Shown: positions 55,259 through 64,000 of the stretch, piece after piece
Layout of the letters: each line of letters starts with the position of its first letter
How positions within the stretch are numbered: position 1 is the first letter of the stretch
Assembly: GCA_965263205.1 (NCBI GenBank)
Contig: CBDHHF010000011.1
Span: 310,001 to 374,000 of the forward strand
Reading direction: 5' to 3'
Length of the DNA stretch: 64,000 bases
From: JBCCIM01 sp965263205
Lineage (GTDB): Bacteria > Bacteroidota > Rhodothermia > Rhodothermales > JAHQVL01
Made by a program: the position numbers and the translations under genes
Notes under the pieces: model-generated
What the model saw: the letters and a program-made list of their open reading frames with translations, nothing else
What the model was told of the DNA's origin: nothing
Databases searched by the model: none

Positions 55259-57316
55259 GTGCATTTTACTGTTTCTGATCTGCTTGGGGCATCCAGCGCG
55301 TTTGTGTTATTTCCCCTTGTGATCATGTTGCCGGGCTTTGTGCTCGGGTACCTCACAAATCTACTACAATTCCGATCGCGTGGTGTATGTTACCAGCTGA
55401 GCATAGCCGTGCTCCTGTCTGTGGCCTGTACGCCTGTCACCATTTATCTGGCTGGTAAATTCGGAGGTATGGTTGCCGTTTGGACGCTGTTGGCGCTAAG
55501 CTGGGTGGGTTTCCTGAACGTGGCATTTGTGGGGCAGGTTTTTACGCCGGCTCGACTACGTACGGCACTAAAGCACCACGGCCATCTATTGCTGGGTCTT
55601 GCTGTTGCCATGCTAGTCCTGCTGGGATACATGGTTGATCTCGTGTTCGATGGCGAACTGGTACGCCCGCTGGTTTCTTATGATTATACCAAGCACACGG
55701 CGGTAACCAACGCTATTTCGATGACAGGCATTCCACCTGTCAATCCAAGTTTTTATCCGACGGCCAACGTTGAGTTATTCTATTACTATTTCTGGTTTCA
55801 GTTGTGTAGTGTCGTCGATTTGATCGGTGGTGATGTGGTTAAAGCTCGGCATGCGGTGCATGGCAGCATCATGTGGGGGAGCATTGCACTGGTGGTTGTC
55901 ATGCTCGTCTGGATGAGGACGCAACATGCCCGGTTGGGATTGTCCTTAAAACACGTAGTACCCGGACTTCTATTGCTGCTCGTGACAGGGCTCGATTTTA
56001 TCCCCGCATACAGTGGTTATTTAACGCACCAGTCACAGGGTGCAGCTGGACTTCTCATCCCCTCAATCGAATGGTGGAATGAACAAGTAAGCGCCTGGAT
56101 CAGTGCAATTGTCTGGGTGCCGCACTACGTTGGTGCATTTGTTTGCTGCTTGTTTGCGTTTTTTCTGCTCAATGAACGTTTTAGAAGTGAGTCGAAATCA
56201 AACGTGCTTTCGCTGTTTGCAATCCTCGCGTTGGCATCTGCATTTGGGATGTCGATCTGGATTGCGTTTGTAGCCGCAGTGATTTTGTGTGTTTGGATGC
56301 TTGTTGCGTGGCGAATTGATAGGAAATCTGAAGTGGTCCCACTGCTCATTGTTGGCGTGGTTACAGCATTACTTCTTCTGCCATACATCCTGGATCTTTA
56401 TGGGTCGCAAAGCCTGAGCAAGTCACCGTTGGCGTTTACCGTGCGTCCTTTTCCGATTCTCGAACAGATGCGATTGGGACTGGAAGGTCCCGGCATGTTA
56501 CTGCTGCGATTGTTGGCGTTGCCTGTCAATTACGTCATTGAGCTTGGTTTCTTTCTTTTGGCTACCTGGGTTTTCTGGGACTACAGAAAGCGGCAAGATC
56601 GCGCGATGAGTCGCGAAGAACAGTTTTTGCTTGTGATGTTTTTGGTATCGTTGATCCTGTGCACCTTTGTCAAATCCAACATCAAGAACAACGACCTTGG
56701 ATGGCGTGGGTTTATGTTTGCACAATACGCGATGCTCATCTACAGCATCCCTGTAAGTGCAGCATGTTTTGGCAGTCAGGCATATAAGCAACTAAAGCTT
56801 GAGCCGGCCATGCGTTATGTGCTGATGGCAATGCTAGGGCTTGGCATTGGTTCTAATGTGTACGAAGCCGTTGTAATCAGGCAATTTTCTTATGCCGAGC
56901 AAGGTGCCTACGGCTTTGCACTTCGAGAGGCATATGAGTGGATCGACGACACTGCGGCTGAAGATGCCATCCTTCAACACAACCCCACTATCGAAATAGA
57001 ATACTTTCACGCGCTTTATGGGAATCGACAAGTTGCCATTGCAGATACAACGCTAGGTCAACTGTATGGAGTTAATCGCGACTCATTTTACACCCATTAT
57101 CATGCCGTTGCGCGTATTTTTTCGGATCAGAATACGCCTGCGGTGGTTCAGGCGATGACAAATAATTATAACATCGATTTGCTTGTTGTAAAAGAAGCTG
57201 ATCCTGTCTGGAAAGATCTTACATCCTGGGTCTGGCAGACTGAACCTGTGTTTCAGAATAACTATTGCAGGGTTTTTGAGACGCATACGTTAGTTGCCCG
57301 CAGTCCCATACCATAA
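55259..57316 (+). CDS. Large polytopic membrane protein, GT-C glycosyltransferase-like
   Basis: 685 residues. The frame opens with GTG at 55259. About fourteen hydrophobic segments occupy residues 10-540, followed by a soluble C-terminal part of about 140 residues that has EYFHALYGNRQVAIADTTLGQLYGVN. Residues 135-170 (SYDYTKHTAVTNAISMTGIPPVNP, then FYYYFWFQL) resemble the first large loop of GT-C enzymes, which binds lipid-phosphate sugar. It probably transfers a sugar in the periplasm; the acceptor is not known. It is followed 26 bp later by a GT2 enzyme. Confidence 0.68.
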   Translation: MHFTVSDLLGASSAFVLFPLVIMLPGFVLGYLTNLLQFRSRGVCYQLSIAVLLSVACTPVTIYLAGKFGGMVAVWTLLALSWVGFLNVAFVGQVFTPARLRTALKHHGHLLLGLAVAMLVLLGYMVDLVFDGELVRPLVSYDYTKHTAVTNAISMTGIPPVNPSFYPTANVELFYYYFWFQLCSVVDLIGGDVVKARHAVHGSIMWGSIALVVVMLVWMRTQHARLGLSLKHVVPGLLLLLVTGLDFIPAYSGYLTHQSQGAAGLLIPSIEWWNEQVSAWISAIVWVPHYVGAFVCCLFAFFLLNERFRSESKSNVLSLFAILALASAFGMSIWIAFVAAVILCVWMLVAWRIDRKSEVVPLLIVGVVTALLLLPYILDLYGSQSLSKSPLAFTVRPFPILEQMRLGLEGPGMLLLRLLALPVNYVIELGFFLLATWVFWDYRKRQDRAMSREEQFLLVMFLVSLILCTFVKSNIKNNDLGWRGFMFAQYAMLIYSIPVSAACFGSQAYKQLKLEPAMRYVLMAMLGLGIGSNVYEAVVIRQFSYAEQGAYGFALREAYEWIDDTAAEDAILQHNPTIEIEYFHALYGNRQVAIADTTLGQLYGVNRDSFYTHYHAVARIFSDQNTPAVVQAMTNNYNIDLLVVKEADPVWKDLTSWVWQTEPVFQNNYCRVFETHTLVARSPIP

Positions 57317-57342
57317 GTCTGGCGTCATTTTTTTGCCCCAAT

Positions 57343-58065
57343 ATGATCAATACTAGCGACCGCCTGTCTATCGTGATGCCAGTTTACAATGAGGAAGAAA
57401 TCATTGCAACCGTGGTTAAAGACTGGCATGATACCCTCACCGAACTGGGGATAGATTTTGAAATTCGGTGTTACAACGATGGCTCAAAAGACGGTACAGC
57501 GCAAATCCTGGCAACGCTCGCTACAACCTATCCGCACCTGGTAGTAATTAATAAGCCCAATACTGGGCACGGGCCAACCATACTGCGTGGCTATAAAGAA
57601 TCGGAAGCATCCGACTGGATCTTCCAGATTGACTCGGATAACGAAATACGGGCCGATCAGTTTGCCAGGTTTTGGGAGCTTCGTGACGATTTTGATTTTT
57701 TACTCGGGGGACGTAATCACGGCGATTTTCCCGTGTCACGGCAGTTCATTTCATATATCGCCTGGCTTGTGGTGCGATTGGGGTTTGGCAGCAAGCTGGT
57801 TGATGTCAACTCGCCTTTCCGGCTTTTTCGAAGCGAAGCCGTTAGTCCATTGATTCAGCGTATTCCAGCTGATACATTCGCGCCCAATGTGCTTATCACA
57901 GGGATGGTTGGATCTGGCCGTTTACGCTGGAAAGAAATGCCCGTTGAGAACAGATTTCGCGAGACGGGTACGGTATCTATCAAACACTTCAAACTCTTTA
58001 AAGTAGCGTTACGCTCCTTCAACGAGTCTATCTCTTTTGTGCTGCGCAACCGACGTTCTATGTAG
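57343..58065 (+). CDS. Glycosyltransferase family 2 protein
   Basis: 240 residues, soluble GT-A fold. LSIVMPVYNEEEIIATVV, CYNDGSKDGTAQIL, FQIDSDNEI (DxD-like site) and GRNHGDFPVSRQFIS, VDVNSPFRLFRSE are in the usual order. The basic and hydrophobic end (RFRETGTVSIKHFKLFKVAL) is like polyprenol-phosphate glycosyltransferases. It probably makes the lipid-linked sugar used by the GT-C-like protein encoded just upstream. Its end overlaps that of the TIGR02757 gene by 8 bp on the other strand. Confidence 0.9.
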   Translation: MINTSDRLSIVMPVYNEEEIIATVVKDWHDTLTELGIDFEIRCYNDGSKDGTAQILATLATTYPHLVVINKPNTGHGPTILRGYKESEASDWIFQIDSDNEIRADQFARFWELRDDFDFLLGGRNHGDFPVSRQFISYIAWLVVRLGFGSKLVDVNSPFRLFRSEAVSPLIQRIPADTFAPNVLITGMVGSGRLRWKEMPVENRFRETGTVSIKHFKLFKVALRSFNESISFVLRNRRSM

Positions 58066-58873
58066 CCACGTTTGGCTTGACGACAAAGCGCGGGTCGAGG
58101 TCTACTTTGTAAGCGCCTGCGCCAAAGAATGCGTAATCGTATTTCGATGGATCTTCGGGGCAAAGGATCTTGCAAGCTTCGGTCAATGCTATGGCAGCAC
58201 GCCAGTCGTCTTGTTTCCTCGATAGCATACCCAAAGCACGCGCTTGCCGGCCTGAGTGGACGTCCAGCGGTAACACGAGTTTGTCCATCGAAATACGCGT
58301 CCAAACACCAAGATCTACCGGGCCAGGGCGGACCATCCATCGCAAATACATGCAAAGCCGTTTGCAGGCACTTCCTGTTGAAGGTCTCGCCAGATGCTTT
58401 CTTAGCCGTTTAGGCGTTTCAGGGTGAATGGAGAAGAGTAGGTCACTAAAGCCCTGGATTGCGGGTCCTACATGCGAAGAATCTGGATCATCGAACGAGG
58501 CAAACGCATGTTCGAGTGTTTGATGTTGACGCAGCATTGCTGCCAGATTCTGGATGAGCCAGACGGCATCCTGGGGTTGAAAGGTGCGGTGTTTGAAGCC
58601 GGCAAGTGCTTGCTGATGCCTGTCTTTGTCGAAATTATAAACGAATGCATGCGGTTTATAATCCATGCGTTCACATAACTCGGCCAGCTTATTTAATACA
58701 GTTTTTCGTTGCCCCCAGGCCAGTAATGCTGCAAACAAACCAATGATTTCCTGATCGGCTGGATCGTCAAATCCATGGGGGATCGAGATGGGGTCGAGTA
58801 GAATAAATTCAGGGGTTTCGAATTTGGCGACGAGGCGGTCTAGATAGGCTTTTCGTGCTTCGTCGTGGTTCAT
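58058..58873 (-). CDS. TIGR02757 family protein (DUF2400)
   Basis: 271 residues. FAALLAWGQRKTVLNKLAELCERMDYKPHAFV, then KRLCMYLRWMVRPGPVDLGVWTRISMDKLVLPLDVHSGRQARALGMLSRKQDDW match the TIGR02757 family. It is helical and has the wording of a HhH-GPD-like DNA repair fold, but no glycosylase activity has been established, as far as I know. It is the last gene of the minus-strand run that begins with the flavoprotein at 63503, separated from the preceding gene by 20 bp. Confidence 0.88.
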   Translation of the reverse strand: MNHDEARKAYLDRLVAKFETPEFILLDPISIPHGFDDPADQEIIGLFAALLAWGQRKTVLNKLAELCERMDYKPHAFVYNFDKDRHQQALAGFKHRTFQPQDAVWLIQNLAAMLRQHQTLEHAFASFDDPDSSHVGPAIQGFSDLLFSIHPETPKRLRKHLARPSTGSACKRLCMYLRWMVRPGPVDLGVWTRISMDKLVLPLDVHSGRQARALGMLSRKQDDWRAAIALTEACKILCPEDPSKYDYAFFGAGAYKVDLDPRFVVKPNVAT

Positions 58874-58893
58874 CAGGTGATCGGGATAAGGGG

Positions 58894-60459
58894 TTAGTCT
58901 ACAGAAATCCGCTCTGTCTGCTCAATTTGATATCGCATATTTTCGATCGTAAAGATTACGCCTTGCGATTTGTTGAATGCCCTCAGATGGGCTTTGGCAG
59001 ATTCTGTGTCGGGCACCACCTGAATGCATCTGCCCGCATAATATTGTATTTGCGGTGCGATTACAAAGTTTTCAGGGGCCTCAATAAGGAAATCACCAAG
59101 TGTGTTTGTGGTTTTGAAAAAAACGGTGTCTTCCGGGCCGGCCTGCGATCTGATTTCTTGGCCAAGCTCTTCAAATGAAAATCCTTCGGGTTCAATCACA
59201 TGGGCGTGGTAGAGAAATACGGAAAAGGCTAACATCGACACAATAACAAAATGCGGTACTACTTTGAAGGCGATGCCTTCCTGGGTTGAAGGCGCGGTTT
59301 GAATGCGATACAGCAGTAAACCTGTCAATATGCCCATAAATACGCAGGTTTTCACCAGCGCCATATCGTGGACGAGGGTGAACTCGAAGAGTACCAGATG
59401 ATGGAGGAGAGCTGGCGTCAGGGCGAGGAATAATACTGCTTTTTCTTGTGATGTTAACTTGCCTAAGGCCGGCTTGACAATGAAAAGCATCAACCCCAAG
59501 AAAGCAAGAATGACAAATTGAGGGAAGTAGTTGCGTAGATAAACCTGTCCAAGATAAAGGTGCGCGTTCAACTGATAAAACTCGCTTTTACCCAGGTGAC
59601 CGCTTCGCTCCGTGTAACGGTTCAGGACGATGTCGACAAAATCACGAACTCCGCTAATGGTGCTGTATTGAAAAACGGTAAGTAACCCACTCAAAAGCAG
59701 TGCGAACAGGGCAATCCAGACTATGTGTGGGCCGCGCTGCACGTGTTTACGGAAGAGTAAAACAATGCCGGCCAGACATATACCAAATAGAAACCCGATC
59801 CATTCTGTATAGGCCATCAAAAAAATGGTCAGAAAGAGTAGGACGGGGAGCAACGGGCCTTTCTTATCTGCCTGCATAAATAACATGCGGTGGGATAGGT
59901 ACAGGCCAAAGATAAAAAATAGTTGTACGAGGATATCTGCAAAGTACACGTTGGCATGATGCCACAGCGGGAGTGGTGCAAACAGATAGATGGCTGCACC
60001 CACCAGGGCCGGTACCGATATCGCATACGTTTTACTGTTTGTTGGCAACAGGTTGCCAATCAGTAGATACAGAATGAGGGCGCACAGAAAGTGTAGTATC
60101 AGATTTAAAGATTCAAGGGCAAGAACGTCAGGATAAATACCAAGGGGCTTGAAAATGAGATGCGGGAAGATAAATGCAAACGGCGGATAGGAGACATAGT
60201 AGTAATTGCCTGTGTCGTCCGAGATTCCACTTATTGGACACTTGATGTAATGATCATTCGGATTTGGAAAGGTATAAATCGGTCGCATACCGTGCGCAAA
60301 CATACCTTCTTCTTGCCATATTTGCAGCGTCACTAATGTGTGCGCTGTAACCCATTCGTAATTGGTAGAGAGCGGTCGGTTAATGTGAGGACTGCGAACG
60401 GCAACCGATAGCAAAAACAGGCCAAGCAGACATGCAAAAGACAGTTTGGATAGACGCAT
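58894..60459 (-). CDS. Polytopic membrane protein, GT-C/GT39-like (paralogue B)
   Basis: 521 residues with about eleven hydrophobic segments. The first large loop has TAHTLVTLQIWQEEG, RPIYTFPNPNDH and SGISDDTGNYYYVSYPPFAF. The paralogue encoded upstream has the same pattern in the same places. No clear DD or DE catalytic motif of ArnT-like enzymes was fixed, but loop acidic residues are available. The short soluble end (RSQAGPEDTVFFKTTNTLGDFL) is similar in both. It is probably a membrane sugar transferase for surface glycan. It is 12 bp downstream of its paralogue. Confidence 0.72.
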   Translation of the reverse strand: MRLSKLSFACLLGLFLLSVAVRSPHINRPLSTNYEWVTAHTLVTLQIWQEEGMFAHGMRPIYTFPNPNDHYIKCPISGISDDTGNYYYVSYPPFAFIFPHLIFKPLGIYPDVLALESLNLILHFLCALILYLLIGNLLPTNSKTYAISVPALVGAAIYLFAPLPLWHHANVYFADILVQLFFIFGLYLSHRMLFMQADKKGPLLPVLLFLTIFLMAYTEWIGFLFGICLAGIVLLFRKHVQRGPHIVWIALFALLLSGLLTVFQYSTISGVRDFVDIVLNRYTERSGHLGKSEFYQLNAHLYLGQVYLRNYFPQFVILAFLGLMLFIVKPALGKLTSQEKAVLFLALTPALLHHLVLFEFTLVHDMALVKTCVFMGILTGLLLYRIQTAPSTQEGIAFKVVPHFVIVSMLAFSVFLYHAHVIEPEGFSFEELGQEIRSQAGPEDTVFFKTTNTLGDFLIEAPENFVIAPQIQYYAGRCIQVVPDTESAKAHLRAFNKSQGVIFTIENMRYQIEQTERISVD

Positions 60460-60471
60460 AGGATGAGATGA

Positions 60472-62088
60472 CTATTGGGTGCGCTGTGGCTCCTCTAATG
60501 TAACCTGTTCTATGGTAATCAGATGCCCTTCGGTGCTGATCGTATAAATTTTGCCTTTTTTTACGTTGAACTGCTTGAGATGTGCAATCGCATCTGCTTT
60601 GCGTTCGATACCCAGTAGATTGCGCCTGGCGATCATTTGAACCTGAGGGCTGATGGATCGGTGCTCGTCGATATACACCATGATACCATTTTCCCGGTCT
60701 CGTTCACTGAGGATAAACAATGCCTCATCATCCGAAGCTGTTTGCTTGATCATGCCGGCCACCCGTTCATACACATAGTTGTCTTCAAACCGATCAAAAT
60801 CGTAGAAGGATAGCAGACTTAATGCCAGCATAAGTCCGATGATGGAGGAAGAGACAACATAGTAGAACTTCTTCTGATCTGGTTCTGCGTGAAATGTGCA
60901 TCGGTTGAATAACAGGCTGATTCCTATTGCTGCAAGCAAAGAAGATTTCAGTAATGCAAAATCGTGGATTTTTGTGAAGCCAAGAAAGAGGGTATGGTGA
61001 AGCAGGATGGGGATAATCAGAATGCTCAGTAAAAGGACAAACGCTTTTCTTCTATCGTTGTCCATTTTAGGCCGTTTGATCGTTAATGCTGCAAGCAGGA
61101 GGAATAGGATCATGCCGGCGATGGGGTAATAAAGCCGGCGATAATGTTTGAGCACATGCATGAGCTCAATCTGTGTGAAGTAAAAACTCTCCTGGTCGTA
61201 TCCGCTGCGCTGGAAGTATTTCTGAAAAGAAGCTTCGATGAACGCGTCGAGACCGTTGATGGAGGCGTACTGGAAAACAAACAGCCCTATAGCAAGGCAG
61301 CTTGCGATAGCGATAGTGCCGGCAAGTATGGCGTAGCGCTTGTCCTTAAAAGCATAAAGCGTCGCAAAGCAAAAAACGACGGCAGCAAACAGAAGCCCGA
61401 GCCATTCGGTTTGAATGGCGATAAATATCAATAAGCCAAAGGCCAGGACATAAGACGTATCTTGTATCCGGTTGTACAGGAATAAATTGATGACCATGTA
61501 AATGCCGCCTGCCCAAATGAGTTGAATGAGCGTATCGGCAAAGTAAACGTATGTGTGGCACCAAAGCGGATGCATGGAGAACAGGTAGATGATACTACCA
61601 ACCAGCGCCGGCGGCCAGATTTCATCGCGTACGCGTTTGCGATAAAATCGACAGACGATTGCATAGATCATCATGGTGATCAAAAAATGCAGGATCAAGT
61701 TCAAAACCTGAAGCGCAAACAGGCTAGGGTAGACGCCTGCGATTTTTAGGATCAGGTAGGCAAGAAGAAAGCTGAATGATCCATATGAGACATAGTAGTA
61801 TTTGCCTTCCTCGTCGGGTATACCACTTGTAAGGCTACGAATGTGGCGATTTGCTTCGTTTTCAAAAGTGTAGACAGGGCTGAAGTGGTGATCTGCCAGG
61901 CCCTCGTCAAACCAGATTTGCAAGGTCATGACGGTGTGGGCAGTCAGCCAGACATGGCCGCCACGAATCGATTCCTCAAACGCGTGGGTACGCAGCAGAA
62001 TGGAGCAGAGGAAAAGAAAGAAAATTAGAACAGGTGCTTTATACCCGGATGCCGGCTTTGCTTCCGGGGTTAAGGGCGAGGTACTCAT
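60472..62088 (-). CDS. Polytopic membrane protein, GT-C/GT39-like (paralogue A)
   Basis: 538 residues with about eleven hydrophobic segments. The first loop has TAHTVMTLQIWFDEG, SPVYTFENEANRH and SGIPDEEGKYYYVSYGSFSF, shared with paralogue B. The soluble C-terminal end has QTASDDEALFILSERDRENGIMVYIDEHRSISPQVQM, also with a counterpart there. The start ATG overlaps the stop of the flavoprotein gene by 4 bp (ATGA), a sign of translational coupling. The two proteins may make a pair that adds different sugars. The family is not one I can name exactly. Confidence 0.72.
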   Translation of the reverse strand: MSTSPLTPEAKPASGYKAPVLIFFLFLCSILLRTHAFEESIRGGHVWLTAHTVMTLQIWFDEGLADHHFSPVYTFENEANRHIRSLTSGIPDEEGKYYYVSYGSFSFLLAYLILKIAGVYPSLFALQVLNLILHFLITMMIYAIVCRFYRKRVRDEIWPPALVGSIIYLFSMHPLWCHTYVYFADTLIQLIWAGGIYMVINLFLYNRIQDTSYVLAFGLLIFIAIQTEWLGLLFAAVVFCFATLYAFKDKRYAILAGTIAIASCLAIGLFVFQYASINGLDAFIEASFQKYFQRSGYDQESFYFTQIELMHVLKHYRRLYYPIAGMILFLLLAALTIKRPKMDNDRRKAFVLLLSILIIPILLHHTLFLGFTKIHDFALLKSSLLAAIGISLLFNRCTFHAEPDQKKFYYVVSSSIIGLMLALSLLSFYDFDRFEDNYVYERVAGMIKQTASDDEALFILSERDRENGIMVYIDEHRSISPQVQMIARRNLLGIERKADAIAHLKQFNVKKGKIYTISTEGHLITIEQVTLEEPQRTQ

Positions 62089-63503
62089 GCCTTGGTTAGT
62101 CCCGTTTCCGTAATCAAAGCGGTTTCTTGATAAGTGTCATAATTTGTATTGATCTCCCAAAGGCTATGATCAGCATTTTGAGTGATTTTCTCAGCCGCCA
62201 GGATACCCATAAGAATGCTATGATCCTGGTTGTTGTACTTGAAAGCACCATATCTGCCAATGACGGAAAGTCCTTTGATGGAAGATAGATATGCTTCTAC
62301 AGGTTTGAGATGTACTTTATAATCTTTGTTGTAAACCGGGTAACAGCGACGGATTTTGATCGCTTTGCCCTCGAGAATGGCAGCATCTCCAATCAAGCCC
62401 GTTTGCCTGATTTCTTTTTTGCCGAGGTCAATTAAGGCCTCATCGTCAGCCTGCCACATCGGATCGTGATCATAACTCCAATACTCGAGTGCTAGGATGC
62501 TTGTCGTTTCGTTGTTGTTAATTTGCGGTGTCCAATTCCTGAAATTGGTAATTCTGCCAAATTGAAGCGAAGGATCGTGCACATAGATCCAATTATCCGG
62601 GAAGAGGTTGCTTGCATCAACATTCAGAAAAACCAGGGTTGTATTTCTGAATTTCAGGGCATTGATGTGGTCCAGGAGTTCCTGTGGTGTACCTTCGAGT
62701 CGCTGCACGAGCAGCGTAAGGGGCATCGACGACACGATGTGATCGTAAGCGTGTGTTTGTCCATTGGTCAGTTGGAGACCTGTAGCGTTGCCATTTTCCA
62801 GTATTACCCGTTCTACCGGGGTGTTTAGATGGACAACATTACCCATCGCAGTAATTTTCTGTGCCATTCGCTCATACACAACACCACTACCGAGATGCGG
62901 GTAAGCAAAGCGATCAACCAGGGTTTTGTGTTTGTTGCCACGGCCGCCAACTATGGCATTTTTGATGGCCTCAGTGAGCGACAACTTTTTGATACGCTGC
63001 GAAGCAAAGTCAGAATCAAGTTCTTTGCAGGAGATGCCCCAAAGCTTTTCGCTGTAGGTTTTGAAAAAGATGTCGAACAGGCGCCGGCCAAACTGATTAA
63101 CAACCCAGTCTTCAAACGAGCCATCCTGTTCAATTGGGTTTACCTTTTGTTGAAAATAGCTGAGCAGGCAGTGCGCGGCTTCAATTGGGCCGAGGTTTTT
63201 GAGGGCATTGCCTACACGTAAAGGGTAATTGAAGAAGTCCTTGTTGTAATAGATGCGGGTAAGGCGATCAACCATCGCATAATCCTGGCCAACGACCTCG
63301 AGCCAAAGTTCATTCACGCGTCTGTCGGTGCTGAAAAATCGATGGGGCCCAAGGTCTACGCGTTGATTCCAAAGAGTGATGGTTTTTGCGAGGCCGCCAA
63401 CAGCAGCACCTGCTTCGTACAAGTCTACGTCTACGCCGGCTTTTGAGAGTTGATAAGCTGCAGTTATACCTGCCGGTCCTGCTCCAATAATTCCTACTTT
63501 CAT
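62085..63503 (-). CDS. FAD-dependent oxidoreductase, UDP-galactopyranose-mutase/protoporphyrinogen-oxidase-like
   Basis: 472 residues. MKVGIIGAGPAGITAAYQLSKAGVDVDLYEAGAAVGGLAKT is an N-terminal FAD site (GxGxxG). VDLGPHRFFSTD, YSEKLWGISCKELDSDFASQRIKKL and the ending VIGRYGAFKYNNQDHSILMGILAAE are as in a group of UGM-like/amine-oxidase-like proteins found in glycan clusters. The usual name protoporphyrinogen oxidase-like is probably misleading here, because the neighbours are sugar transferases. It is the first gene of a four-gene run that ends at 58058. Confidence 0.85.
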   Translation of the reverse strand: MKVGIIGAGPAGITAAYQLSKAGVDVDLYEAGAAVGGLAKTITLWNQRVDLGPHRFFSTDRRVNELWLEVVGQDYAMVDRLTRIYYNKDFFNYPLRVGNALKNLGPIEAAHCLLSYFQQKVNPIEQDGSFEDWVVNQFGRRLFDIFFKTYSEKLWGISCKELDSDFASQRIKKLSLTEAIKNAIVGGRGNKHKTLVDRFAYPHLGSGVVYERMAQKITAMGNVVHLNTPVERVILENGNATGLQLTNGQTHAYDHIVSSMPLTLLVQRLEGTPQELLDHINALKFRNTTLVFLNVDASNLFPDNWIYVHDPSLQFGRITNFRNWTPQINNNETTSILALEYWSYDHDPMWQADDEALIDLGKKEIRQTGLIGDAAILEGKAIKIRRCYPVYNKDYKVHLKPVEAYLSSIKGLSVIGRYGAFKYNNQDHSILMGILAAEKITQNADHSLWEINTNYDTYQETALITETGLTKA

Positions 63504-63675
63504 AGAGCTTTATACAAAGAGGGGAAAATACTGCTTTTCAATACTAATCAACGGGCCGGCTTCGTTCGGGTAAATATGTAAGCCAGGCAATCCAGGTTTG
63601 AATAATGTACCTATTGTATTGTCGTTGAAAAAAAAGTCAGTGCGTAACAAATATGAGTGGAACGTTTAGGAAAAG

Positions 63676-64000
63676 CTAGAAAAAGCGGGCCACCTCCTTT
63701 AAATCTACATTGCCACCTGTAAGGACGACTCCAACGCGTTTGCCTGTAAATCGTTCGGTATGATGGAGCAGCGCGCTTGCAGCGAGGACCCCAGTTGGTT
63801 CAACAACAATTTTCATACGCTCCCATAGCAAAAACATGGTTTGGCGCAATTGCTCGTCCGTTGCTGTCAGGATATCATCGACATAATTCGAAATGATTGG
63901 GTGTGTATACGTGCCGAGGTAGGGGGTGCGTGCGCCATCAGCGATGGTGTCAGGATTATGTACCTGTTGCAAAACACCTGAATGGAACGTACGCGCGGCA
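63676..64000 (-). CDS. Threonine/serine dehydratase-like PLP enzyme, C-terminal part (cut by window edge)
   Basis: The frame stays open through 64000, so the gene continues beyond the window. The visible part starts AARTFHSGVLQQVHNPDTIADGARTPYLG, then LTATDEQLRQTMFLLWERMKIVVEPTGVLAASALL and VGVVLTGGNVDL. TIADG, VEPTG and LTGGNVD are the C-terminal signature of the fold-type II serine/threonine dehydratases (also threo-3-hydroxyaspartate dehydratase and serine racemase). The catalytic Lys and the N-terminal domain are outside the window. The exact substrate is not determinable. Confidence 0.85.
   Translation of the reverse strand, partial: AARTFHSGVLQQVHNPDTIADGARTPYLGTYTHPIISNYVDDILTATDEQLRQTMFLLWERMKIVVEPTGVLAASALLHHTERFTGKRVGVVLTGGNVDLKEVARFF

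Noticed and set aside
62085..63503. Protoporphyrinogen oxidase (heme synthesis) as the role of the flavoprotein
   Set aside because: The FAD fold fits, but all neighbours are sugar transferases and no heme gene is near.

Overview
The window looks like chromosomal DNA from a free-living, probably marine, member of the Bacteroidota/Rhodothermota group (Rhodothermales-like; this is inference). Three secreted proteins end in a type IX secretion (T9SS) sorting domain with the YPNPFNP motif. Shine-Dalgarno sequences are weak or absent before most genes. Base composition is near 50% GC, and the palindrome GCCGGC is strongly over-used (25 copies counted by eye in the first 10 kb). No rRNA, tRNA, CRISPR array, phage region or intact insertion sequence was seen.

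Layout. 0-21 kb is rich in secreted and carbohydrate-related genes: a double LamG-like T9SS protein, a PhoD-type phosphatase lipoprotein, a ferric-reductase-like membrane protein, a beta-helix protein ending in a type I dockerin, two Tat-exported Gfo/Idh/MocA oxidoreductases, a ThuA-like lipoprotein, a diheme cytochrome c, two SDR-type proteins and a sulfatase. Between the oxidoreductases lies a ketoacyl synthase III fused to a heme-oxygenase-like diiron domain, followed by an unknown helical protein. 21-30 kb holds a CFI-box protein, a frameshifted DUF4139 gene, a family B DNA polymerase, an ABC ATPase and a frameshifted comF. 30-37 kb holds glycosyltransferases (one a tRNA-queuosine mannosyltransferase homologue), isocitrate dehydrogenase and an ECF sigma/anti-sigma pair. 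37-42 kb has pdhA, pdhB and pdhC and a metallophosphoesterase. 42-46 kb has two T9SS proteins built from cohesin domains (one copy and four copies) and a UbiA-like membrane protein. 46-55 kb is housekeeping and stress: asnS, a SIMPL-domain protein, an iodotyrosine-deiodinase-like flavoenzyme, trpB2, hrcA-grpE-dnaJ and a flavin reductase. 55-64 kb is an envelope glycan block of large GT-C-like membrane proteins, a GT2 glycosyltransferase and a UDP-galactopyranose-mutase-like flavoprotein; it ends in a threonine-dehydratase-like gene cut by the window edge.

How it fits together. The most striking set is the pairing of a dockerin-bearing beta-helix protein with cohesin-bearing, T9SS-sorted proteins. 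This suggests a cell-surface cohesin-dockerin assembly, cellulosome-like in logic, in a T9SS bacterium. The KAS III-diiron fusion with its neighbour is the best candidate for an undescribed small biosynthetic unit. Strong bidirectional hairpin terminators separate several convergent gene pairs.
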